Positions 1 to 7,287 of a DNA stretch of 49,159 nt are shown here, in pieces (within the stretch, counting starts at the first letter, position 1; every line of letters begins with the position of its first letter). The stretch is from positions 1-49,159 of the forward strand of contig NZ_PPHG01000065.1 in assembly GCF_002904295.1 (NCBI RefSeq). Reading direction: 5' to 3'. The notes under the pieces are model-generated. The model was not told the origin of the DNA. It was given only the letters and a program-made list of their open reading frames with translations, and searched no databases. A program made the position numbers and the translations under genes. This DNA comes from Amycolatopsis sp. CA-128772. GTDB lineage: Bacteria; Actinomycetota; Actinomycetes; Mycobacteriales; Pseudonocardiaceae.

Positions 1-999
1 GGTGGGCGTGGTGGGTGTGGTCGGAGTCGTCGGCGTGGTGGTCTGGACCGGGCCCGCCGCGATCGCCAGGTCGTACGCGCGCTGCGGGACGAACTGGCCC
101 GCCGTTGCGATGCAGCCGTCCGCCTCGCCCGGGGGCTTGATCCACAGGAACGCCGCGATCTGGCCGTCGCCGGTCTGGTCCGTGCTCGGGGTGCCGATCG
201 CGCGGCCCGCCGGGTCGCACCACTCGCTGCCCTGGGGGCCGTTGCCGTTGCGGCTCGTGTCGACCACCGCCTTCAGGCGGGAGTCGCCCAGCTGGCCGAG
301 AATCGCTTTGTCGTACGCCACTTCGTCGGCCGTGGCGCGGTAGTTGGACACGTTGGTGGAGATGCCGTCGGCGCTGTTGGCGATGTCGGCCGACCGCAGG
401 CGCGAGGCCGCGTCGCCCGGCGAGAGCCACGCCGAATGCCCGATGTCGAAGTACACCTTCGCCTGGGAAGAACCGGCTTTCAGCTTCTTGCCCGCGTACG
501 CGATCGACGCCGTCGTCTGGCTCTGCTGGTCGCCGCTCTGGCAGTTCGTCATCAGGGCCAGCACGTCCGGCTCGAGCACGATGGCCGCCGGGCGGCCCGC
601 CAGGCCCGCCGCCACCTGGTCGATCCACGCCCGGTACGCGTCGTGGGACGGCGCGCCGCCGCCGCTCGCGCCGCCGCAGTCGCGGTTGGGGATGTCGTAG
701 ACGACCATGATCGGGACCTTGCCCGCCGCGGCCGCCGCGCCGACGTAGGCGTCCACCTCGCTCCGGACCGTGGACGTGTTCGTCGTGGTGAACCACCTCG
801 CCTGCGGCACCGAGGCGATGCGGTCGCGGATGACCGCGGTCCGCGAGTCGCCGGGGTTCGCCGCGACCCACTTGGCCGCGTTGGTGCCCGGGTCGACGTA
901 GAACGCCGAGCCGGCCGCGCTGGCCCACGTGGTGATGACGACGACCCCGCTCGTGGCGAGGGCGGCGATCACCCCGGCCGCCATTGCCCTGCTTCGCAT
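1..999 (-). CDS. GH6 cellulase (endoglucanase/cellobiohydrolase), 3' end beyond window
   Basis: Secreted GH6 enzyme acting on beta-1,4-glucan (cellulose). The ATG at 999 is followed by a signal peptide (MRSRAMAAGVIAALATSG, then an Ala-Ser rich cleavage region near residue 29). The GH6 motifs are clear: VVYDIPNRDCGG with Asp107 and IVLEPDVLALM with Asp145, which correspond to the two catalytic aspartates of the family. WCDPAGRAIG and LWIKPPGEADGC form the typical C-terminal part. The frame then enters a Thr/Pro repeat linker (TTPTTPTTPTT) and leaves the window open, so a carbohydrate-binding module probably follows, as in other actinomycete GH6 enzymes; this is inference. A perfect CebR-type palindrome lies 181 bases upstream. 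Endo versus exo action cannot be told from what is visible. Confidence 0.95.
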   Translation of the reverse strand, partial: MRSRAMAAGVIAALATSGVVVITTWASAAGSAFYVDPGTNAAKWVAANPGDSRTAVIRDRIASVPQARWFTTTNTSTVRSEVDAYVGAAAAAGKVPIMVVYDIPNRDCGGASGGGAPSHDAYRAWIDQVAAGLAGRPAAIVLEPDVLALMTNCQSGDQQSQTTASIAYAGKKLKAGSSQAKVYFDIGHSAWLSPGDAASRLRSADIANSADGISTNVSNYRATADEVAYDKAILGQLGDSRLKAVVDTSRNGNGPQGSEWCDPAGRAIGTPSTDQTGDGQIAAFLWIKPPGEADGCIATAGQFVPQRAYDLAIAAGPVQTTTPTTPTTPTTPT

Positions 1000-1179
1000 G
1001 TAAGTTTCTCCTTCGACCGAACCGCTGACGCTGGTGCCTGCGGCGGCGGCCACCCGGGTGCCCACGGCCGCAGGCCGGCGATCGGGCGGGATTCCCGGCC
1101 TGGACCTGGGCCGATCCGCCATCCGCAGCCGGCCCCGCCGCGTGCGGGGGCTCGCCTGTCGTCGCCGATCCGAACTGGC

Positions 1180-1193
1180 TGGGAGCGCTCCCA
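1180..1193. promoter_or_regulatory. CebR/CelR-type operator, perfect palindrome
   Basis: TGGGAGCGCTCCCA, a perfect 14-base palindrome with a central CG. It matches the known binding site of the cellobiose-responsive LacI regulators CebR (Streptomyces) and CelR (Thermobifida). It lies between the divergent GH6 and clan GH-A genes and probably represses GH6 in the absence of cellobiose. No cebR gene is in this window. Confidence 0.85.
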
Positions 1194-1266
1194 GCGACCC
1201 GGAACTGTAGCCGGGAAACCGCGATCGGAAAAGGGCCGTTCGATCTCTTCGAATCCGGTGAAACCG

Positions 1267-1280
1267 TCGAACCGATTCGA
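1267..1280. promoter_or_regulatory. LacI-type operator, class TCGAACCGGTTCGA, upstream copy
   Basis: TCGAACCGATTCGA, flanked by G and C, differs at one position from the perfect palindrome at 1406. The 6-CG-6 layout is typical of LacI-family operators. It lies about 100 bases upstream of the predicted promoter of the gene at 1453. A second site at this distance would suit DNA looping by a tetrameric repressor, which is inference. Confidence 0.6.
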
Positions 1281-1367
1281 CCTCGCCGCACCCGGAAGCC
1301 GCCCGGAGGGGGACGCCACCCTTCGGGCGGGCCGCTGGGCGGATCCGGTTCGACCTCCGAACTTCCC

Positions 1368-1396
1368 TTGTACGAACGAGATCGGACGCGTACCTT
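1368..1396 (+). promoter_or_regulatory. predicted promoter of the clan GH-A glycosidase gene
   Basis: TTGTAC (1368-1373) and TACCTT (1391-1396) are separated by 17 bases, a plausible housekeeping-sigma promoter. The perfect operator at 1406-1419 begins 10 bases after the -10 box, where a bound repressor would block initiation. Confidence 0.45.
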
Positions 1397-1405
1397 CTTG
1401 CGTGG

Positions 1406-1419
1406 TCGAACCGGTTCGA
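1406..1419. promoter_or_regulatory. LacI-type operator, perfect TCGAACCGGTTCGA
   Basis: Perfect 14-base palindrome with a central CG, just downstream of the predicted -10 box and 33 bases before the GTG start at 1453. Related sites flank the start of the LacI-like gene (4263, 4319), so one local regulator may bind all of them. Confidence 0.7.
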
Positions 1420-1452
1420 TGCCTTGGTCCCCCTGCCCCGAAGGAGTCGCAC

Positions 1453-3285
1453 GTGGACAGCACGATCGAACGACGACGTCCCCGCCGCGGCCTGGCTGCC
1501 CTGATGGTGAGCCTGGCCCTCGCCGGCGGGGTCGCGGTGAGCCCCGCCCAGGCCGCGGACGAGGCCGTTTCGGTGGACTTCTCCGTCGCCGGAGGCACGC
1601 CCACCTACCGCGCGTCCGGGTGGATCTACGGCATGACCGAGAACGCCTCGGCGCCGGCGGACCACTTCTTCCGCGACGTGAAGTTCCAGGCCATGCGCGC
1701 GGGCGGCGCGCAGCTCGACAGCCCCGGCGGCTGGGTGGCCGGGCGGTACGACCGGCGGTGGAACGCCACCCGCGCCCAGCTGCTGCGCACCCGCGCCCTC
1801 GGCGGTCAGTTCGTCCTGCTGGTGCACGACCTCTGGGGCGCGGACGGCGCGGCGATCTCCCGTTTCCCGGGCGACAACGGCGACTGGACCGACTACGACA
1901 ACTTCCTCACCCGGCTGATCTCCGACGTGCGCGCGACCGGCGCCCCGGTGCAGTGGGACCTGTGGAACGAGCCCAACATCTCGCTGTTCTGGAACCGCCC
2001 GCAGGCGCAGTACTTCGAGCTGTGGCGACGCGGCTACCAGCGCATCCGCGCCGCCTTCCCCGGTCAGCTCATCGTCGGCCCGAGCTGCGCGTGCGTCCCG
2101 TCCGGCGGCGGGTGGTGGACGCAGTACCTCGACTTCGTCAAGTCCGCCAACGCGGTGCCGGACATCGTCAGCTGGCACTCGCTGCCGGGCGACCCGGTGG
2201 CCAACGTCGCCGCCGCGAACGCCTCGCTCGACCCGCGCGGCATCCCGCACCCGAGGCCGTACCAGATCAACGAATACGGCGCGCCGAACGAGCAGAACCC
2301 GGGTGACGGCGCCTGGTACATCGCCCGGCTGGAGCGGGCGGGCGCCGACGGCCTGCGCGCCAACTGGGCGAGCGGGGCGAACCTGCACAACGACCTCGCG
2401 AACCTGCTGACCCGCAACTCCGCGGGGCAGTACCTGCCCAAGGGCGAGTGGTGGGTCCACCGGTTCTACGCCTCGCAGACCGGCCGGATCGCGTCCGTCA
2501 CGCCCACCGCGGCCTACGACGCCTTCGCGACGAAGACGGCCGGCAACGCGAAGGTCCTCGTCGGCGGCGGCAGCTCGACCGGGAACCTGGCGGTCACCCT
2601 GCGCGGGCTGGACACCACCAGCGGCATCGTCCAGGACAACCAGGTGCGGGTGCTCGTCCAGCGCATCCCGTACAACGGCGGCGGCGCGGTCCAGGGGCCG
2701 GTCACCGTGCAGAACTCCGTGGTGACCGTGGCCGGCAACGCCGTGACGGTCAACGTCGCGCACGCCGACGCGGACGAGACGTCCACCATCACGCTCCTGC
2801 CGCCCGGGGACAGCGGGTTCTCCTCCGTCGCCGTCGCCCAGCACTCCCAGCAGTGCCTGGACAACACGAACCTGGTGATGGCCGACGGGAACCAGCAGCA
2901 GCAGTACTCCTGCGAAGGCGGGGACCAGCAGCTGTGGAACTTCCGCCCGGTGACCGGCGCCGCCGGCACCTACACGGTGGTCAGCCAGCAGACGGGCAAG
3001 TGCCTCGCGGTGAGCGGCGCGTCGGCCGCCGACGGCGCCGCCGTCCAGCAGTGGACGTGCGCCGACGGCTCGCCCAGCCAGCAGTTCACCCTCCGGAAGG
3101 TGACCTACGGCGGCAACGACCCCCGCGACTACCAGCTCGTCGCCCGGCACAGCGGCAAGTGCGTGGACGTGTCGGGGGTTTCGACGGCGCCGGGTGCGCA
3201 GGTCCTGCAGTGGACGTGCAAGCCGGTGGGCCAGAGCAGCCCGCTGAACCAGACCTGGCGGCTGTGGGGGAAGGCGCCGGCCTGA
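1453..3285 (+). CDS. secreted clan GH-A glycoside hydrolase with C-terminal ricin-type (CBM13) domain
   Basis: 610-residue secreted glycosidase. The GTG at 1453 is chosen because GAAGGAG ends 7 bases upstream and a signal peptide follows (Arg-rich start, hydrophobic core, AQA near residue 34). The catalytic part shows the (beta/alpha)8 clan GH-A signature: QWDLWNEPN with Glu173 as likely acid/base and QINEYG with Glu274 as likely nucleophile. The general shape resembles GH39/GH5-like beta-xylosidases or glucosidases, but I cannot assign a family. After a beta-sandwich region, residues from about 455 to the end form a ricin-type lectin domain with QxW-like repeats (QQLWNF, VQQWTC, VLQWTC, NQTWRLW). 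It stands alone under its own promoter with two LacI-type operators and is followed by a strong hairpin. Confidence 0.85.
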   Translation: MDSTIERRRPRRGLAALMVSLALAGGVAVSPAQAADEAVSVDFSVAGGTPTYRASGWIYGMTENASAPADHFFRDVKFQAMRAGGAQLDSPGGWVAGRYDRRWNATRAQLLRTRALGGQFVLLVHDLWGADGAAISRFPGDNGDWTDYDNFLTRLISDVRATGAPVQWDLWNEPNISLFWNRPQAQYFELWRRGYQRIRAAFPGQLIVGPSCACVPSGGGWWTQYLDFVKSANAVPDIVSWHSLPGDPVANVAAANASLDPRGIPHPRPYQINEYGAPNEQNPGDGAWYIARLERAGADGLRANWASGANLHNDLANLLTRNSAGQYLPKGEWWVHRFYASQTGRIASVTPTAAYDAFATKTAGNAKVLVGGGSSTGNLAVTLRGLDTTSGIVQDNQVRVLVQRIPYNGGGAVQGPVTVQNSVVTVAGNAVTVNVAHADADETSTITLLPPGDSGFSSVAVAQHSQQCLDNTNLVMADGNQQQQYSCEGGDQQLWNFRPVTGAAGTYTVVSQQTGKCLAVSGASAADGAAVQQWTCADGSPSQQFTLRKVTYGGNDPRDYQLVARHSGKCVDVSGVSTAPGAQVLQWTCKPVGQSSPLNQTWRLWGKAPA

Positions 3286-3291
3286 CCGGGG

Positions 3292-3325
3292 CCGGGAACC
3301 GGGTGCTCGCGCAGCCGGTTCCCGG
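3292..3325. terminator. bidirectional hairpin between convergent genes
   Basis: An 11-base perfect stem, CCGGGAACCGG (3292-3302) and CCGGTTCCCGG (3315-3325), with a 12-base loop. It fills the space between the stop of the glycosidase gene (3285) and the stop of the minus-strand LacI-like gene (3326), so it can serve both. There is no T-run, as is usual in high-GC actinomycetes. Confidence 0.75.
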
Positions 3326-4219
3326 TCACCGGAGCGGCGGGGGCGCGGTGCTGGTGCGGGCGGCGAGTTCCGGGGCCAGCAGCCGGATCCCGGGTTCGGT
3401 GGCCCCCGCCAGCTGCCCGATCACCGTCTCGACGGCCAGCGCGCCGATCTCGCGCGCCGGGATCGCCACGGTGGTCAGCTCGAGGGGGTGGTGCGCCGCC
3501 AGGCTTTCCGGGCAGACCGCGACGAGCGAAATGTCGTCGGGCACCCGCAGGCCCCGCCGGCTCAGCCCGGCCAGCACCGACGGCAGCGCCGTTTCGTTGT
3601 GCACGACCAGCGCCGTGACGTCCGGGTGCCGGCTGAACAGCGCGTCCAGGCCCCGCAGCGTCCGCCAGTGGGTGTTGCCCCACGCCAGCGTCGTCGACCG
3701 GATGCCCCGGCGGGCCGCTTCCGCCGTGAACCCCCGCACGAGCCGGGTCGCGGAACTCGTGCCGCGGCGGTAGGCCGACGGCGGTGAGCCGATCAGGGCC
3801 ACGTGCCGGTGGCCCAGGCCGGCGAGGTGGCCGAGGCACAACGCGCCCGCAGCGGCGAAGTCCAGGTCCAGGCAGCCGAGCCCGCGCGGCCGGTCCGGGA
3901 CGCCGATCAGCACCGCCGGCCGGCCCAGGCCGAGCAGCACCGCCACCCGCGGGTCGGCGGCCTCGACGTCCATTACCACGACCCCGTCGGCGACCGACGA
4001 GGACACCGCGCGGCGCAGCGCGGCCGGGCCGTCTTCGGCCGTGAGCAGGAGCAGGGCGTGGTCGCGGGCGCCGGCTTCGGCGATCGCCGCGGTCACGAAC
4101 TCCTGCACCACGACGTCGTGGGCGCCGGCGCGCAGCGGGACGACCAAGGCGAGGACGTGCGTCCGGGACCCGGCCGTGGGCCGGGTCCCGGTGCGCCGAT
4201 GGTGACCGCGCTTGCGCAT
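3326..4219 (-). CDS. LacI-family ligand-binding protein lacking the helix-turn-helix domain
   Basis: About 297 residues from the ATG at 4219; an upstream in-frame ATG at 4279 would add 20 residues but would place the operator at 4263-4276 inside the coding sequence. From about residue 20 the protein reads as a normal LacI/GalR sugar-binding domain: THVLALVVP, then DGVVVMDVEA, RPAVLIGVPDRP, LGHRHVALIG, HPDVTALVVHNE, VPDDISLVAV and the closing LTTVAIPAREIGALAVE. What should precede it, the roughly 60-residue HTH with the TxxDVAxxAGVS pattern, is absent. Only a basic peptide (MRKRGHHRRTG) is there, and the 135 bases up to the GH27 stop do not encode an HTH in any frame I read. It may sense sugar without binding DNA, bind through the basic arm, pair with a complete LacI protein, or be decayed. 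Confidence 0.8.
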   Translation of the reverse strand: MRKRGHHRRTGTRPTAGSRTHVLALVVPLRAGAHDVVVQEFVTAAIAEAGARDHALLLLTAEDGPAALRRAVSSSVADGVVVMDVEAADPRVAVLLGLGRPAVLIGVPDRPRGLGCLDLDFAAAGALCLGHLAGLGHRHVALIGSPPSAYRRGTSSATRLVRGFTAEAARRGIRSTTLAWGNTHWRTLRGLDALFSRHPDVTALVVHNETALPSVLAGLSRRGLRVPDDISLVAVCPESLAAHHPLELTTVAIPAREIGALAVETVIGQLAGATEPGIRLLAPELAARTSTAPPPLR

Positions 4220-4262
4220 GCGTACTCGACTACCCCCAGAAGACGACGGCCCGGCCGGTTCG

Positions 4263-4276
4263 TCGAACCGCATCGA
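4263..4276. promoter_or_regulatory. degenerate TCGAACCGGTTCGA-type operator at the LacI-like gene start
   Basis: TCGAACCGCATCGA. The left half is identical to the perfect operator at 1406 and the right half is degenerate. It lies between the two candidate starts (4279 and 4219), which favours the downstream start. Confidence 0.45.
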
Positions 4277-4318
4277 CAACTCTCGAAGCTAGAGGACACT
4301 TCGGGGACGCGCAAGGCG

Positions 4319-4332
4319 TCGAAGCGATTCGA
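4319..4332. promoter_or_regulatory. TCGAACCGGTTCGA-type operator upstream of the LacI-like gene
   Basis: TCGAAGCGATTCGA, two changes from the perfect site. It is 99 bases upstream of the ATG at 4219, in the short gap after the GH27 stop, and is consistent with autoregulation. Confidence 0.55.
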
Positions 4333-4354
4333 TCACCGGCCGGCGGCCCGGCGG

Positions 4355-5995
4355 TCACGCCGCGGGCACCGTCCACTGCTGGTTCGGCTGGCCGTTGCAG
4401 GACCACAGGACCAGCTTGGTGCCGTTCGCCGTCCCCTGGCCGCTCGCGTCGAGGCAGAGGCCGGACTGCGCGCCCGTCACCGTGCCGTTCGCGTTCACCG
4501 TCCACTGCTGGTTGGCCTGGCCGTTGCAGTCCCAGACGACCACCGCGGTCCCGTTCGCCGTGCCCTGGCCGGACGCGTCGAGGCACTTGCCGCCGGACAC
4601 CGTCAGCTGCCGGGCCGCGGTGCGCGTCCAGGTCTGGCTCGGCCGGCTCTGGCAGTCCTGCAGCAGCACCTGGGTGCCGTTGGCCGAGCTCCCGGCGTCG
4701 GCGCAGCGGCCGGACTGCTTGCCGGTGATCGGGCCGCCGCCCGTCGGCGTGCCGTCGCTGCCGGTGACGGTGAGCAGGACCGCCTCCCCGGCCGGGACCG
4801 AAGCCGCGTAGCTGCCGGTGAAGCTCCCACGGTCGGCGCCGGCCCACACGTCCCGGACCGCGGCCGCGCCGGTCAGGCCGAGCGAAGCCCACCGGGCGGT
4901 GATCGTCGCGGCCGCGCCGGTGCGGTTGAGCAGGACGACGGCCCGGCGCCCGGTGCCGGTCAGCACCTTCGAGTACACCTGCAGCCCGGTGGCGTCCTCG
5001 GCGGCCTTCGTGCCCTGCCGCCCGAGCGCGTCCTGGTCGACGGCGATCATCTCGCGGTTGGTCAGCGCGGCGCGGGTGGCGGCGCTCATGTCGCTCAGCT
5101 TGTTGCCGGCGATCAGCGGCGCGCCCGAGATCGCCCACAGGCTCAGGTGGGTCCGGTTCTGCGCGTCCGAGAAGCCGGACAGGCCGGCGACGAGCATGTC
5201 GGGATCGTTGTAGTGGCCCGGGCTCTGCGCGCCCGGGTGCTGCGCGGCGTCAAAGTTGGCCAGCACGCGGGACATCGACGGCTTCTCGCCCCAGTAGATG
5301 ATGTCGCCGCTGGTCCGCCAGAGGTCGGCGATGCCCGGCGCCCAGTTCCACGGCTGGTTCCCGCCCCATTCGCAGACGGAGAACGTCATCGGCCGCCCGG
5401 TCTGGGCCGTGGCGCGGGCGATCGAGTCGCTGATCGCGGTGTAGCTGGCGCGCGCGTCGAGCCGCTCGGCGTTGCCGCCGCACCAGTCGACCTTCACGTA
5501 GTCGAAGCCCCAGCGGGAGAACTGGAGGAAGTCCTGGTCGTAGTGGCCCTCGGCGCCGCTGCCGGGGTAGGCCGGGTGCCCGGTCGGGTAGTAGTAGCCG
5601 CAGCCGTTGCGGCCGGCGTCGGTGTAGATGCCCGCCCTCAGGCCCTTGCTGTGGATGTAGGCGGTGATGGCGGACATCCCGCCGGGCCACTTCGTGGTGT
5701 CCACGGTGATGTTGCCGCCCGAGTCGCGGCTGCCGGTCCACCAGCCGTCGTCGATGTTGACGTACTCGTAGCCGGCGTCCTTCATCCCGGAACTGACCAT
5801 GGCGTCCGCCTGCTGCTCGATGGCCGTGTGGTCGATGGCCCCGGCGAAGGAGTTCCACGAGTTCCACCCCATGGGTGGCTTGGTGATCGGCGCGGCCGCG
5901 GCACCCGGCGGCGTCACGGCGCCGATCGAGGCGGCGACCAGTCCGAAGAGGACGATGACTGTCCTCCACAGGGGACGGTGACTTGCGTGCGACAA
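4355..5995 (-). CDS. secreted GH27 alpha-galactosidase with CBM13 domain
   Basis: 546-residue secreted GH27 enzyme, expected to remove alpha-galactosyl (in some members beta-L-arabinopyranosyl) groups from plant polysaccharides. The TTG at 5995 is chosen because GGGAG lies 6 bases upstream and a clean signal peptide follows (LWRTVIVLFGLVAASIG); the longer frame to 6055 would run through the operator. GH27 hallmarks are PPMGWNSWNSF at the mature N-terminus, YVNIDDGWW, YVKVDWCGG with Asp170 as nucleophile and LWRTSGDI with Asp231 as acid/base. NDPDMLVAG and the C-terminal antiparallel beta domain follow. Residues from about 420 are a three-lobe ricin domain with CxDxxG and NQQWT repeats. It is separated from GH12 by 94 bases carrying its own LacI-type site, so it can be transcribed independently. 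Confidence 0.95.
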   Translation of the reverse strand: MSHASHRPLWRTVIVLFGLVAASIGAVTPPGAAAAPITKPPMGWNSWNSFAGAIDHTAIEQQADAMVSSGMKDAGYEYVNIDDGWWTGSRDSGGNITVDTTKWPGGMSAITAYIHSKGLRAGIYTDAGRNGCGYYYPTGHPAYPGSGAEGHYDQDFLQFSRWGFDYVKVDWCGGNAERLDARASYTAISDSIARATAQTGRPMTFSVCEWGGNQPWNWAPGIADLWRTSGDIIYWGEKPSMSRVLANFDAAQHPGAQSPGHYNDPDMLVAGLSGFSDAQNRTHLSLWAISGAPLIAGNKLSDMSAATRAALTNREMIAVDQDALGRQGTKAAEDATGLQVYSKVLTGTGRRAVVLLNRTGAAATITARWASLGLTGAAAVRDVWAGADRGSFTGSYAASVPAGEAVLLTVTGSDGTPTGGGPITGKQSGRCADAGSSANGTQVLLQDCQSRPSQTWTRTAARQLTVSGGKCLDASGQGTANGTAVVVWDCNGQANQQWTVNANGTVTGAQSGLCLDASGQGTANGTKLVLWSCNGQPNQQWTVPAA

Positions 5996-6040
5996 CGGAA
6001 ACTCCCAGCGACATCGACGGGGGGCCGGACTGCGGCGGAA

Positions 6041-6056
6041 TGTGAACGCTAACACA
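6041..6056. promoter_or_regulatory. LacI-type operator, class TGTGAGCGCTAACA, before GH27
   Basis: TGTGAACGCTAACACA lies 46 bases upstream of the GH27 start. The 14-base core TGTGAACGCTAACA differs by one base from the site at 20644 upstream of the CE1 gene. Both have the 6-CG-6 LacI layout, and the ideal palindrome would be TGTTAGCGCTAACA. Confidence 0.6.
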
Positions 6057-6089
6057 AGGCCGCAGCCCGGCCGGAAAATTTCACGGATA

Positions 6090-7253
6090 TCAGCGCAGGG
6101 ACCAGACCTGGTTGGCCTGGGTGCCGTTGCCGGCGCAGTCCCAGAGCTGCACGCGGGTGCCGTTGGCGGTGGCCTGCCCGCTCGCGTCCAGGCACCGCCC
6201 GGACTGCGGGTTGGTGATGGTCCCGTTGCCGTTCACCTGCCAGTTCTGGCCGCCTGAACCGGTGCAGCTCCACAGCCGCGCCGGGCTGCCGTTGGCGGTC
6301 GAGCTGTTCGCGTCCAGGCACTTGCCGGTGGCGGGGTTGGTCAACGTGCTGCCGGTGCGCACCCACTTCTGGTTGTTCCCGCCGTGGCAGTCCCACAGCT
6401 CGACCGCGGTGCCGTCGGCGGTGCCGTTCGCCTCGATGTCCAGGCAGCGGCCGCTGCCCTGGCCCACGATGGCCTGCCCGGTGCCGCCGTTGTTGCTCCC
6501 CGCGGTGACGTCGGCGGAGAAGGAGTTGACCGCGAGGCCGACGCCGCCGCTCCACGGCTCGAAGCCGGCCTGGATGCTGGTCAGGTACCAGGAACTGTCG
6601 ACCCGGGTGCGGGCGTCGACGTCCCGGAGGAAGTCCAGCACGTTGAACGACCAGCTCGAGATGGCCGACGTGGCCACGTAGGACACCACGTCGTTGCCGC
6701 CGTTGTTGCCCTGCCACACCTCCCAGCTCCGGCCGCCGATCGACGTGGTACCCACCCGGCTGCCGACCGGCTGGACCCCGCCGGTGCGGTTGAACCAGAT
6801 CATCAGTTCCATCTGGTTGACCCCGGTCGTCTTCGCGGTCGGGTCCATCCAGATGTCGTAGGAGGCGTCGAACGTCGACCCGCCGACGTAGTTGTACGAG
6901 ATCGACGACGGCACGCTGCCGATCTGGCTCAGCTGCCGCGGCAGGTTCGTCCCCGGCGAGCAGTTCCCGTAGTGGCAGCCGACGTAGATCGCCGGGTAGG
7001 ACAGCGGTGCTCCGCCGGAGGTGGAACCCTGCTGCGTCTGGATCCGGAACCCGTTGCCCGTGACGTTGATGCACTGCTGGGCGCTGCTGCCCCAGCGGTT
7101 GTTCATCACGACGTACTTGCCGCCGACCGTGGTCGACCCGTACTGGTCGCAGATCAGGGTGTCGGCGTGCGCGGCCGGGGCCGTGCCGGCGGCCGGGGCG
7201 ACGAGCCCCGCCACGGCCAGCGCGACCACGGCCAAGGCGTGCTTGAGTTTCAT
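6090..7253 (-). CDS. secreted GH12 endoglucanase/xyloglucanase with CBM13 domain
   Basis: 387-residue secreted GH12 enzyme cleaving beta-1,4-glucan or xyloglucan backbones. The ATG at 7253 has AAGGGA 7 bases upstream and is followed by a signal peptide ending near Ala30. The GH12 jelly-roll motifs are NNRWG, SYPAIYVGCHYGNCSP, YDIWMDP, QMELMIWFNRTG with Glu149 as nucleophile, and FEPWSGGVGL with Glu232 as acid/base. After NSFSADV the protein enters a ricin domain with three lobes (CLDIEANGTADGT, CLDANSSTANG, CLDASGQATANG), each ending in a QKW/QNW/QVW motif. Together with the fucosidase and galactosidase neighbours, xyloglucan is a reasonable substrate, though this is inference. Confidence 0.95.
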   Translation of the reverse strand: MKLKHALAVVALAVAGLVAPAAGTAPAAHADTLICDQYGSTTVGGKYVVMNNRWGSSAQQCINVTGNGFRIQTQQGSTSGGAPLSYPAIYVGCHYGNCSPGTNLPRQLSQIGSVPSSISYNYVGGSTFDASYDIWMDPTAKTTGVNQMELMIWFNRTGGVQPVGSRVGTTSIGGRSWEVWQGNNGGNDVVSYVATSAISSWSFNVLDFLRDVDARTRVDSSWYLTSIQAGFEPWSGGVGLAVNSFSADVTAGSNNGGTGQAIVGQGSGRCLDIEANGTADGTAVELWDCHGGNNQKWVRTGSTLTNPATGKCLDANSSTANGSPARLWSCTGSGGQNWQVNGNGTITNPQSGRCLDASGQATANGTRVQLWDCAGNGTQANQVWSLR

Positions 7254-7287
7254 CGCGGTGTCCCTTCGGTTCCCGTGGCCGGAGCGC

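Noticed and set aside
1..42. Short GGT/GTC-type tandem repeat at the window start
   Set aside because: It encodes the Thr-Pro linker of the GH6 protein on the minus strand and is not an independent DNA repeat.
436..1452. Very long plus-strand open frame upstream of the clan GH-A glycosidase
   Set aside because: It is antisense to the GH6 gene and the promoter region; composition is Arg/Ala-rich shadow sequence. The true start is the GTG at 1453 with a ribosome-binding site and signal peptide.
3803..6052. 749-codon plus-strand open frame over the LacI-like and GH27 genes
   Set aside because: It is antisense to two clear genes, with no start signal and no recognisable domain.
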